This document shows positions 24,911-35,289 of a stretch of DNA of 63,899 nucleotides, in pieces. This DNA comes from Vitrella brassicaformis (Eukaryota > Sar > Vitrellaceae). The stretch's first letter is position 1. The number at the start of each line of letters is the position of its first letter. A program made the position numbers and the translations under genes. The DNA lies in assembly GCA_001179505.1 (NCBI GenBank), contig CDMY01000510.1, forward strand, positions 290,551-354,449, in the 5' to 3' direction. The notes under the pieces were generated by a model. The model was not told where the DNA came from and made no database searches. It was given only the letters and a program-made list of their open reading frames with translations.

Positions 24911-25232
24911 ATGTCTGGAAGTGGAAACAGCATTGAGGAGACAGCAACGTGGCCAAGAGATGTCCGAGAGGCACATCGTTTGTCTACCCATCCATCCATC
25001 CATCCAGCTGTCTACAGTGGGGGCAGCCTGGGCATCGACTGGCTCACACTGATGGTGTTGCCCTCATCTCGCTCCCTCCCTGGCCTCTCCGGGCTCAGAC
25101 TGCGGCTCACAGCAGCAGTGCCACCCACACGACGACCGCGGGCAACCGCACCCCGCCTTCAGATCGACCACACAAGGAAAGGACGTCACTAGGAGCTCCT
25201 GAGTTATTGGTCTACGTCTCTTCTCTCTATCG
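24911..25232. other. Convergent intergenic spacer
   Basis: 322 bp between the last apparent exon of the sushi gene and the stop of the MKS1-like gene. It contains a CCAT tetranucleotide run (about 24988-25010). No further exon is convincing. Confidence 0.5.
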
Positions 25233-25651
25233 TCACCTTTGTCTTTTGATGACGGACAGCTGCATTTGCAGCACACCCCGCTGGCTGGACGTCAGCATGG
25301 CAGACCGGTTGCGGGGCGTGCCGTTGTTCTGATCCACACACAGATGACATACAGACAGACAGACAGACAGACAGGAATGTGTGTCGTTTTGTGGTAGGGC
25401 ATTGCATTGCTGGTTGAGTGGTGCGTACGTCAGTGTATGCAGCAAGTTTGGGGTAGAAGAGGGGTGTCCTGGAACCGAGGAGCCTCTCCTGCGCCTGTCG
25501 ATAGATTTGTAGGGCATCAGCGGTTGGACGAGGTCTTTTGTGTGTTTCTGTGCATATGTGTCATGAGACCTGTTGCTGTATGGGCTTCCATATGGAGCAC
25601 TCCACCTCATGCTGGCCTGTCAGAACACAAACGGACACCACACTGTGTGCG

Positions 25652-25682
<31 letters not shown>

Positions 25683-28520
25683 CAAGTAACTGAGTACCTG
25701 GCTCTAGCGGCACGTCTACATATCCATAGCCCTCAATGCCGCACTTGCCGAACCCATCCTTGCTGTACACCTGACCACACCCAGCACCAACCAATGTGTG
25801 CACACTTTGCCCGCAGAAATGCACTTACCAGGAAGAACAGACGAGGCGGCGGGGACAGCGGCGTCTCCTCTGCACCCAATCAATGAACACACACACACAC
25901 ACACACACATTACCAGAGCTCATATTGGTTCGTCTGTGCGCGGTTGTCGCTTTGACCTCGATCAGCGGATTTCTCCAGGGCAGCGAAGTGCATTTCGATG
26001 GGCTGATGGATGACAGGTGACAAAGGAGAGCAGCACAGGTGGGTTTATGGCTTGCTATCGATGAATAAGGTGCGTGTTGGCTCGCTGACGTGTCCGAATG
26101 TGTATATGGGGTATCCAGGCGGTGCGAAGCACTGCGCTGTCGTGCTGCGGTAGATGCTGAGCAAGAGAGAGCAGGGATACACCAATGGCTGCCAGACGTT
26201 CTCCCTCGATCTGTTTGTTACAAGAGTGGGTCTATGTCGTCAGGCGCAATGTCTTGGCTCTCGTCATCCGTCCCGCCTATCTCAGCACGCCAACCTGACC
26301 AACACGCAACACATTTATGTGCATGATTGAATGGCCTGCCCGCCTGCTGACCATCATTCGGCGGCAAGATGCCCTCGATCGCTACCGAATACGACCTGAT
26401 GACAACCAAGCCAGTGAAGCGATTTGTTTATGTGTGTATGCCTTCGTGTCGGTTCATCTCTGACCTACCTGCCGAAGAGTAGGCTCCACGGCGATGGTGT
26501 GCCAGGCGGCCCTCTGACGCGATACCACTCAGGCGGGAACTCTGCACTCATGGATGGATGGATGGATGGGCAGACAAAAGCCAGGCAGAGAGACACATAC
26601 ATGAGCCCTTTCTCACTCCCTCCCTCCCTCTCTCCCTCCCTCCCTCCATTGCTCTGTAGGTGTACCTGACATCTCGTCGTTGAGGTATGATGTCGGCCAG
26701 TCCGTCACCGTCACGGCGGTGCTGGCATCATCAAACGTGTGGGAGGATGCAGGGGAGGAGCCCCACAACGCCTCACTCTGACCGGTAAAGTCATACACAC
26801 ACACATACATGCTTCTACCAGTGTTGTGTTCACTCGGATACACACCTTGGTGGTCGCTTCCTGCTTCAACACACCTGCATTAACACACGGTGGGCATCCA
26901 CACACACATCCCTCGCCCCCGATTCTCTCACCGTCAGCATCGTATCTGAGCAGCTGCCCGAAAACAGACCACACGCACTGGATGCCCCGCGGCGCGCCCA
27001 CAGACAGTGACGGCGCGGAGCCAAAGGGCCCTAAGGTGGCCCCCTCACTGGACCAGAATGGCTCCATGTCCGCCGCCAACACCGATGGCGGGGCGGCAAT
27101 GCGCAGAGGGGCGAATCCTGGACCGGCGAGGTTCTCGTACAGCGCGAGAGCCCTGAGAAAGTGATCAGACGGGCCGAAAATGAGGCAGGCTAAGTGCGTT
27201 TGCGTGTCTTGTGTGTGTGTGTAGTGGGACGATTACTGTTCTTCGAGTCTCCGTCTGTTCTTCTGCGCGTCGATGAAGCCCTCGATGGTGATGGCGTCCC
27301 CGCCCTCGACGAACACTTCTATGCGGACCTCATACTGGTGGCCCTGACCCTGGACAGAGGGAAAGAACGACCATCCACTGGTCGCCCTTTTCATTGCTGT
27401 TGCCAATTGAACTGTTCACCCCAGGCAGGGAGAATGTGGCGGACTTGCCGCTCTCGGTCGATGGGAAGCGAGGCTGCAATACACAAACAGCACACAGCAT
27501 GGATGCCTCTGTTGCTGTTGGGGCTGGATGGCTGTCTGTGAGTCACCCACCGTGACTTCGAGCAGTGTCGTCCGTTTCTGTGTGGCCCCACCGAGGGCCG
27601 ACGGCGCCACGCCCCGGGGCGAGTCGCCCAGGCCTCCAGCCCCACCGGCCTCCAGCCTATGGGCCGCCAACTGACACAGCAGCACCTCATGCGCATCACC
27701 ACTGATGGAGTGGGGAAAGGGAGGAAAAGGCAGAACGACAGAATATGGGATGAATCTCTCTGTGTCTTGTGGATCTACTTGTCCTCCTTGATGCTGCCCA
27801 TGATGAGCATGGACTCCTTGTGGCCATCGCGGAGCCGGGACTTCTGCGGCTGGCTCCGGCTCCGCAAACCCACCTCCTCAAACGCTATATCCGGCACCCT
27901 GCACACACACGCACACACACACACAAATGCGGACTCACCAATCGTGCTCATCCAATGTGCGTGTGGCTGTGTCCTCACTTTGCCTTTGCCGATGTGGTGA
28001 TAGGTTGCAGCACGAAGGCAGCTAGTGCTCGCACGGCGCCTTCGTGTTGCCCGACGATGTCACGGTCGACGTACGTGAACAGCACCTGAATGAAACAAGG
28101 CACGCAGGCAGGACAGTGAGTGAGAAGAGAAGCGCATCTGATTGCCCGTGGTTTGCACCTTTCCTGCAGCCGCGTGCTGTTGGCTCGTGGTGGTGGCCGC
28201 ATATGCGCTCGAGGGAGCCCTGGACGAACAAAGGAAGAACACATCCAGACAACGAACGACAGCCGATCTCTGCATGAAACTCACGCCGGGCTGAGGACTT
28301 TCTCCTGCCACCGGAACTCCGCCACGTGCACCTCAGCAGCACCCTCATACTGCTCGCCTCCCGCTGCTTTCTCCCCTCCTGGTTGACCACCACCATTTGT
28401 CGGCGGGAGGGACGGGTGGCTGGCGGCGAGTGGCAGATCTCCTCCATCGGTCTTTCTCAGCAGTGTGGCACGGATCTTGAGCGCCTCAAGCGGCTCATCC
28501 AAGTGATAGAGGCCGCTCAT
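25233..28520 (-). CDS. MKS1-like B9-domain protein of the ciliary transition zone
   Basis: About 14 exons from ATG 28520 to a stop at 25233. The order of landmarks matches Meckel syndrome type 1 protein. The N-terminal YHLDEPLEALKIRATLLRKT corresponds to its first strand region. The segment RWQEKVLSPA (about 28300) is followed by VLFTYVDRDIVGQHEGA (about 28085). A pre-B9 strand region, QYEVRIEVFVEGGDAITIEG (about 27330), comes next. The B9 domain core is VYSKDGFGKCGIEGYGYVDV (about 25765-25705), then QHEVECSIWKPIQQ (about 25620). The last exon ends VLQMQLSVIKRQR. B9 proteins (MKS1, B9D1, B9D2) assemble the gate between flagellum and cytoplasm, so the gene implies a compartmentalised cilium in some life stage. 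Its start is only 45 bp from the divergent TLDc gene. Identification rests on several collinear motifs. Exon edges are approximate, and the middle (27.0-26.2 kb) is poorly conserved. Confidence 0.75.
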
Positions 28521-28565
28521 CCCGTCGGGCACACACAAATTTACTAATTTACTTGCGAGCCGCCG
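28521..28565. promoter_or_regulatory. 45-bp bidirectional start region between MKS1-like and TLDc genes
   Basis: Only 45 bp separate the two divergent start codons. It contains a tandem ATTTACTAATTTACT (28539-28553) and CTTGCGAGC (28552-28560), similar to part of the recurrent CTGCGAGC motif. Either both 5' UTRs are extremely short or the two transcripts overlap at their 5' ends. Confidence 0.5.
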
Positions 28566-30250
28566 ATGTGTGGAGCTGATTTGGCGGATATGCGTGAGGA
28601 GGTTGCGGCTGACCCCGATGAGGCGCGGCGTCTCTGCACCTACCGGCCGCCAGCAGCTCCTGGCGTGACGGCCGGCCCGCCACAGCTGGGCGGTGGGCGG
28701 TCGGGGATCGAAGTGCTGCAGCTGGCATTCGAGAAGCACAAAGAGCAGACCGATAAGGTACAAGATCTGACGGATAAGCACATGGACTCGATTTGACGCA
28801 CTCTCTGGGGTTTGTGTGTCCAGGAGGTGCGCAGCATGAAGGAGCGCTACGACAAGGAGATGAATAGCATGAGGGCGCTGCTCGAGCAGCAACAGGAGGT
28901 GCGCAGATCAGACGACCACAATCTGGGCGTTGCGCACGGGTGGATATCTGTGTATGGCCACGCACGCAGGAGATGCGCAGCATGAGGGAGCGCCACGCCA
29001 AGATGGCGCAGGTCACGCGGCAGGTGAATTGATGACCCATCCGCAGGCCAAGACGCTGCAGGCGTTGCATGTGCGTATGTATGTGTGCGCAGGAGTCTGC
29101 AGAGAGGGAGGCTCGCCTCCGTTCTTGGCTGGAGCGTGAGGTCGCTGCCCGCCAGGCACTCGCGCAAGAAGTGCAGGTGAGAAAGGGGCAAGGCGACCGA
29201 AGGCCAAAAGGCGTATGCTTCTGGTTGCGTTGCGTTGTGTGTGTCAGGAGCAGCGCGAGTATTTGGTTGAGGAGGTGTCAATTGACGTGCGCACAGAGTT
29301 CAGCGACCAGATCAAGGACATGAAGCAGCAGATGAGCCAGAAAATAGAGTCGTTCAGCGCCAAAATCGACAGCTCACCTTCGGTAAGCTGAAGCTGGACA
29401 CAAATCTCATGTGTTCAGGCACTCACTGACGTGTGCTGTGCCATGCCTGCCTCTTGCATGCAGCATGCGGGTGTGGAGCTCATGGCGGCCTCTCACTACA
29501 TCTGCACAGCCGGTCAGCAGGTTAGGAACAGACAGACTGACAGACGAAAATCCTTGCCTTTACGGCGTATGTGTTTGTGTGCGCAGTTTGTGCGTAGTCC
29601 TCGCTCTTTGGCAGCTATCGCGCGCTGCGTGACTGGCTGCGTCGCTATACGTACATCAACACGATGAAGCTACTCTACAAGTGACGCATCACGCACACAG
29701 ACACCTGTGCAGCTGATATGCCTTTCATGCATTTAGGTCATCCCGTGATGGTTTCAAGTATGCCACCTTCTTCGACAAGACGCTCGGCGCTCGTCGGTCC
29801 CTCTTCCTCATCCGAGACGGCCCCGCCCACCTCTTCGGACTCACCGTCGACGGCCCCCTCACACCGCCCCTCAACCCCACACGGTCCAAGCACACCCCCT
29901 GCGCCATATCCTTGTACAGCATCAGCGGGGCGTATGACGCGCCCACCAAGATACCCCTGCCAGTAGAGGGGCAGAAGGTGGCGGTCGCTGGGCGGGAGGG
30001 GGCGTTGACGGGCAGCGATGGGCAGCCACACGGCAAGGTGTGCATCACCGGCCGGAATGAAGCAGCTCTCTGGCTGGGTTATGCTGACCCTGGCCCTGCT
30101 GCCGACCTCAGGACGTGCCACATGTGGGTAAACAAGGCCCACTTGCCGGCCGGATATCGAGGGGCGCTGGTGGGAACGAAAAACAACGGCACACTGGCGA
30201 CAGACAAGAACTTCACAGCGACGGAAATCGAAGTGTGGGCACTGACGTGA
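28566..30250 (+). CDS. Coiled-coil and TLDc domain protein
   Basis: The start is ATG 28566 (MCGADLADMREEV). The N-terminal half is spread over small exons of charged heptad-like sequence: EVRSMKERYDKEMNSM, EMRSMRERHAKM, AEREARLRSWLEREVAARQA and TEFSDQIKDMKQQMSQ. This is a coiled coil of roughly 150 residues. A short conserved YRALRDWLRRYTYINTMKLLYK leads by a phase-2 intron into the TLDc domain: SSRDGFKYATFF, SLFLIRDGPAHLFG, SLYSISGAYDAPTKIPLP and a final ATDKNFTATEIEV. The stop is at 30250. The TLDc domain is paralogous to that at 5.9-6.5 kb, with 29- and 38-base identical blocks, but no BTB domain is seen here. TLDc proteins in other eukaryotes interact with V-ATPase; the role in this organism is unknown. 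It is paired head-to-head with the MKS1-like gene. Confidence 0.75.
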
Positions 30251-30668
30251 AGGAAACAGACAAGGTGAGACGCCGACGAAGCAGCACGACACATCCGTTT
30301 GTCCACCCTTATTGTCGTGTCGTGTCGTGTCCGCGCTGGTTGCCCGTTTCTGTCAGATAGCAGCATCGGTGTGGAGTGTGTGTTGCCGGCTGGGTAGCCA
30401 TCGAAGCGACACTGGATGTCGCGCACTCGTTGCCATACCAAACGACAGACAGAGAGACAGACAGACAGACAGACCCATCTACGTGTGCGCATCCGTGCGT
30501 TGATGAACGAGTGCACATCCATCCATATGTGTGTCTCCAAGGTTCATCGATCGCAGCAAGGCTCTGTCAACACGCACGCATGAAGAGTACCGACCCAGCC
30601 ACGGCACGCAAACAGACTGACACAATTCTGCCTGCCCGATGCCACCCATCCCTCAATTGCATGACCGA
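30251..30668. other. Convergent intergenic spacer
   Basis: 418 bp between the stops of the TLDc gene and the katanin p80-like gene. It carries a GACA tetranucleotide tract (about 30444-30472) and TCGTG repeats (30311-30332). No gene is recognised. Confidence 0.55.
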
Positions 30669-33600
30669 TCAGCCTGCCGGCGTCCCCTTGGCGTCGAGTA
30701 TGAGCTTCAGGTGCCGCTGCAGAGACCGCACACCGTCACCTGCACACACGCACAGACACATGGACATGCGCACAACGGGGCGTATGCACGTCCGCCATCT
30801 CACCGGTGGCATCTTTGCGCTGGGCATGTTGCTCAGTCAACACGCGAGACAACGACTGAACACGGACACAACGGCAGATGAGCGAATGGCCATGTGTACA
30901 TGGATCGATACCTCGAGTACGTCGTAGCATGCAGTACACCGCGCGAGGCGCTCCTCGTGCGAGATGTCCACCGGGCACTCTGAACGCATGAAAGAATGAA
31001 TGCAGCCAGATAACCAACCAGTGTGGCAAAACACACATACAAGCAGGCTTATCCATCCATGGCCACCCACTCCCTCACTTGTGTGCGTGTGTGCGGTTGC
31101 GATGTTTTCCCTGATGGTGCCGCCGTGCAGGTCCAGCAGACGGCCCACGTGGCGCAACACAAACGACAATATCGCCTGCACACAAACATGCCAACCACAC
31201 CATCCATCCCAGCCACTGTGGGTGTGTCTCACTGACGTCGAATCTGGGGCCCTCTTTGACCAGCACGTCCAACAAGATCTGAAGCAGCCGACTCGCCACA
31301 TCTGCGACAGCCACGAGAGGAGCATGTCCAATGACAGAGGGTCGTTTCCCTCTCTCTGCTGACCGAGGTTGATGAGCGGCACCGAGTTGGCCTTTTCGAT
31401 AGCGGTAAAGTAATCGACCACCGTCCCCACATCGGCTGGGCACCGGCGCAGCTCCTCGATCGCAGCCACAAAGTCCTCTGATACATCGAACACACAATGG
31501 ACGGCATGAAGGCCCGTGGGCTTTCTCTCTCTGTAAGTGGTGTGTGTACGTCTTTCGACGAGGCTTCTGAGGCTGCGGATCAGCCGCACCCGGCGGTTCA
31601 TCGCCTCCATCACCACTGCATGGCGATCCATTATCTGACACACACACAGACAGACACACTTCAACGGTCGTCCAGATGTCTCACAGCCGACTGACCTTAT
31701 CGATGGAGTCAGGCGGCAGCGTTGCGGCCTCGTCAGCGTCCCTCTCCCCCTCGCCCCTCGTGCGTCTATCTACACCTCCCAGCCCCATCCCCGCCCCCAC
31801 GCCGCCCTCCCAAGGCGGCAGCCACCCCTCACGCATACCCATACCCACACCCACACCCATACCCATACCTGTACCCATCGCACGCAACCCGCCCATCATC
31901 CGCACCTTCGCCCCATCCTTCGCCCCACCCCCGCCCATCATGCCGTCCCTCTGCTGCTTCCGCCGCACCCGAGCCAGGGGGTTGGATGACGCCACGCCCG
32001 AGAGGGGCGTCAGCAGCGGCACCTGTGTGAACGGCAGGCGGTCTGTCGACTCACTGGGGGCGTCGCGACCAGACCGGGATGAAGAGGGCTCCTCCGTCGC
32101 CTCTGTCTCGGCCCGTGTGCTGGTGATGGGCGTGGGGATCCCCCGCTCCCGTCGCTTTTGGCTGGCCGGCAACGCCGCTGCTGCACCGCTGTCTTTGGGC
32201 TCTTCTGGTTGTTGGCGCAGAAGGTCCCTGCCTGTGGTCTTTGCTTCTGACTCGATTTGGCTCTTGCCCGACACGACGCGCAGCTGGAAGTCCTTGAGCA
32301 TGGTCTGCACCCGCGTCATGGTGGGGTCCTCATCCTCGCCCTCCGACCCCATCGACGGGCGGCTGCCTTTCTTCTCTGTCTCTGTGGCTCCGGCGCCCCC
32401 GCTCTCCTCTGCATCGTTCTCGTCGATGGGGTCCTCTCTGACATCCGTCGCATAAGGGGGCACCACAGTAGGCGAGAATCCACTGCCATTGGGGCTGGAG
32501 GTGCACAGCACATGCCGCCTCGCGCCAGGTGCGTATCTGAGTGCGCCCTTGGAGGGCAGCGGGTCTTGGTCTCGTTGTGTGTGTGAGAGGAGGGCGGCCA
32601 GATGCGGGTTGGACGAGTTGAGGTCGAGGTCGAATGCGATGCCGCCTTTGGTGGCGCTGGTCGTCTGACTCAGAGGGGCGGGGTGGTACTGCTTGTGGGT
32701 GGTGGTCGAGTGCGGCAAACGCGGAGAGTCTGACAGGTACCAACACACAATGAGACATGGTCACAGACAGCCCCAGCCAGCCCATGTTCGCTTACCCCCC
32801 GGCATAGCGGTTGCCTTGACAGGGCTGAGTGCCGGTCCCTCCCTCGGCTGCTCGCTGCGGCTGGTCAGAGGGAGGCTATCGTCGCTATTGTCGGGCGGGT
32901 GCATCGACGGCCGCCGTGGCAGGTACAGCAGCTTGGGGCGGAAGGGCAGGGCGAATGATGGTGGCGGGGCCTTGTCGTCCTCTCGACGCATCCCCTGCGG
33001 CCGACTGACGGGGAGGCCATCGCTGCCACCTGCGCAGAGTGAGGACACACAGCAATGAATGGTATTGGTGGCCCTTGTCTCTTCCTTCACCCGTCCGTCT
33101 ACCTGTGCGCGCAGCTGCAGAGCCCTGCCACTCCCTCTCCCTCTCCCTCCTGCTGCTGCGATGCTGCTGGTCAGAGACATCCCTGCTGACGCAGCTGATG
33201 GCGGCTCCTGATGCGGCCTTTGGTGGGCTCATCGCTGGCTTCTGTGGCTGCCTGAGCGAGTAGGAGGGCGAGATGGAGCTCTCGCGGCTACTGCTGGGGG
33301 CACTGCTGTTGACCAAGATGTCCCATAGCTCTGCAATGCACACAGGAGGGAAAGAGACTTTTGTCGATCGTTCGGCAGGTCCCTACCTGTTTTGCGTCCG
33401 TCTGCGGTGAGTGCTGCGAGTCTGTAAGTGTGGCTGTCGTGTGTGTCATGTGGCATGAGTGGCACGAATGAGAGTGTCAGCAGTTTGCGCCAGTTGGTCA
33501 CCACTTGGTCCGACCACAGCAGACCACACTTGAGGTCACTCGCGTCCAACAACTGATGCACATACGACACACACAGACGCATACATGACATGGATGGATC

Positions 33601-35238
33601 CTTTTCTTGGTCGGGNNNNNNNNNNNNNNNNNNNNNNNNNNNNNNNNNNNNNNNNNNNNNNNNNNNNNNNNNNNNNNNNNNNNNNNNNNNNNNNNNNNNN
33701 NNNNNNNNNNNNNNNNNNNNNNNNNNNNNNNNNNNNNNNNNNNNNNNNNNNNNNNNNNNNNNNNNNNNNNNNNNNNNNNNNNNNNNNNNNNNNNNNNNNN
33801 NNNNNNNNNNNNNNNNNNNNNNNNNNNNNNNNNNNNNNNNNNNNNNNNNNNNNNNNNNNNNNNNNNNNNNNNNNNNNNNNNNNNNNNNNNNNNNNNNNNN
33901 NNNNNNNNNNNNNNNCGGGGGGGGGGGTGGTAGTTCATCCACTGACTTTGATGCGATTGCTCTGACCGACAAGGATGAAGTTGCCGTCGCCCAGGAACTC
34001 AAGAGCCCTGATCTCGGACTGAGTGAAGTCCGACCTGCACACACACATGGATGGATGGATGTCTACAAGGCATGGATGTGCGTGACTTCCCTCACTCGGC
34101 GAGGCTGGTGTGGGTGTGGGATCTCTCAGCGGTAGTGGTGTTTGAGTTGAAGTTGAACAGCTTGACGAGCCTGTCCTGGCCCGCCGATGCGATCATGCGG
34201 AACTCGTCGTGGATGGCCACACACTTGACCGCTTGGCTGTGCGCCACGAACAGCTGCTCCTCGCGACCCTCACGCACATCCCACCACTGCAGTGCACACA
34301 CAATAGATATGAGATGGGGGCTCATGTGTGTGTATGTGTATGGGTCAACCCCTGTGTGTGTGTGTGTCTGACCGAGCAGTATCCGTCCTGGAATCCGGCT
34401 ACGAGCTGGTTGGTCCTGTTGAGGCGCACGTGCTGCACGGGGGAGGTGCTGCCGGTGCGACGCAATGTGCGGACCAACGTCCGCTTATCCAAATCCCACA
34501 CCTGTACAATCAATGATATACACACATGCAGCTGGATGGATGGATGGATGGACAGAGGCAGATGCTGAATGACCTTGACGGTGCCGTCCATGCCCCCCGA
34601 CACGACGTAGGGCAGGTCGCTGTTTGGCTGTGCGGCGATGCACGTGACGGCCGCCTTGTGGCTGCACGAACCCCTGTCGTTAGAAGATATCATGCTCGAA
34701 CAATTGTCTGACACACATACACATCATGACACACATCCGGGGAAGGAAGCGAATACAATGAATGGTATGGTGTGTATTGCGTTGCGTACGGCTGATGTCG
34801 TATACGCGGACGCCGCCGGTTTCCAGCCCCACAAACAGAATGTTGCCAGTGTGGTGGAAGGCCAAACCCGTCACGCCGCCCTTGCTCGTCCCATACTCCT
34901 GCAAAGACAGAGAATGCAGCCAACGAACGTGTCGGGAAAGCTCTCTCTCTCTGACCCTCCATTTTGTTTGTGTGGTGAGGTCCCAGATGTCGATATCGCC
35001 GCGTTCAGAGCCGAGCGCCGCTAGGGTGCCCTGCAGGTTCAAACACCCCACCGGCCGGGCCACATCCACCGACACACGAAACTCACCTGTATATATAGCA
35101 ACGGACAAAGAGAGCCACAAATGCAGTGTGCCATGCAGTGAGTGAGTTTGCCGTTGTGTGCGCCTTACAGCCCTTGGACACGTGCAGATACAGCGACGGG
35201 CAGGCCATCCGCTCAGACGCGTCGTTTACATCGCTCAT
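30669..35238 (-). CDS. Katanin p80-like protein: WD40 repeats, disordered linker, con80 domain
   Basis: The regulatory subunit of katanin targets the microtubule-severing ATPase to centrosomes, basal bodies and flagella. Reading on the minus strand from ATG 35238, WD40 blades appear in order: TLAALGSERGDIDIWDL, GLAFHHTGNILFVGLETGG, DLPYVVSGGMDGTVKV, VWDLDKRTLVRTLRRTG, CVAIHDEFRMIASAGQDRLV and ALEFLGDGNFILVG. A 300-N assembly gap (33616-33915) interrupts the coding region after these. A long Ser/Pro/Gly-rich linker (about 33330-31690) precedes the C-terminal con80 region. That region has IMDRHAVVMEAMNRRVRLIR, DFVAAIEELRRCPADVGTVV, LSLDMLLSWLSQMWR, SFVLRHVGRLLDLHG, HEERLARCTACYDVLE and a terminal SLQRHLKLILDAKG before the stop at 30669-30671. 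The con80 match is good; the WD40 blades are divergent, so another WD40-con80 family member is possible. The start is 51 bp from the divergent Sfi1-like gene. Confidence 0.75.
33616..33915. other. Assembly gap of exactly 300 N
   Basis: Unknown bases between TCGGG and a CGGGGGGGGGGG homopolymer. The size of 300 is probably nominal. It falls inside the katanin p80-like gene, between the exon ending FILVGQSNRIK and the exon beginning near 33553, so one or more WD40 exons may be missing. Any frame reading across it is meaningless. Confidence 0.98.
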
Positions 35239-35289
35239 GAGCTCGCCAAATGTGTGACCTCGTTGATTAGGCCAGATCTGCCGCGAGTG
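35239..35289. promoter_or_regulatory. 51-bp bidirectional start region between katanin p80-like and Sfi1-like genes
   Basis: The inferred start codons of the two genes lie at 35238 (minus) and 35290 (plus). The interval is ordinary mixed sequence with no microsatellite and no obvious TATA box. A shared promoter is inferred from the spacing. Upstream alternative starts cannot be excluded for either gene. Confidence 0.45.

Noticed and set aside
31676-32455. Long plus-strand Ser/Pro-rich frame
   Set aside because: Antisense of the disordered linker of the katanin p80-like gene, whose minus-strand frame connects to real domains.
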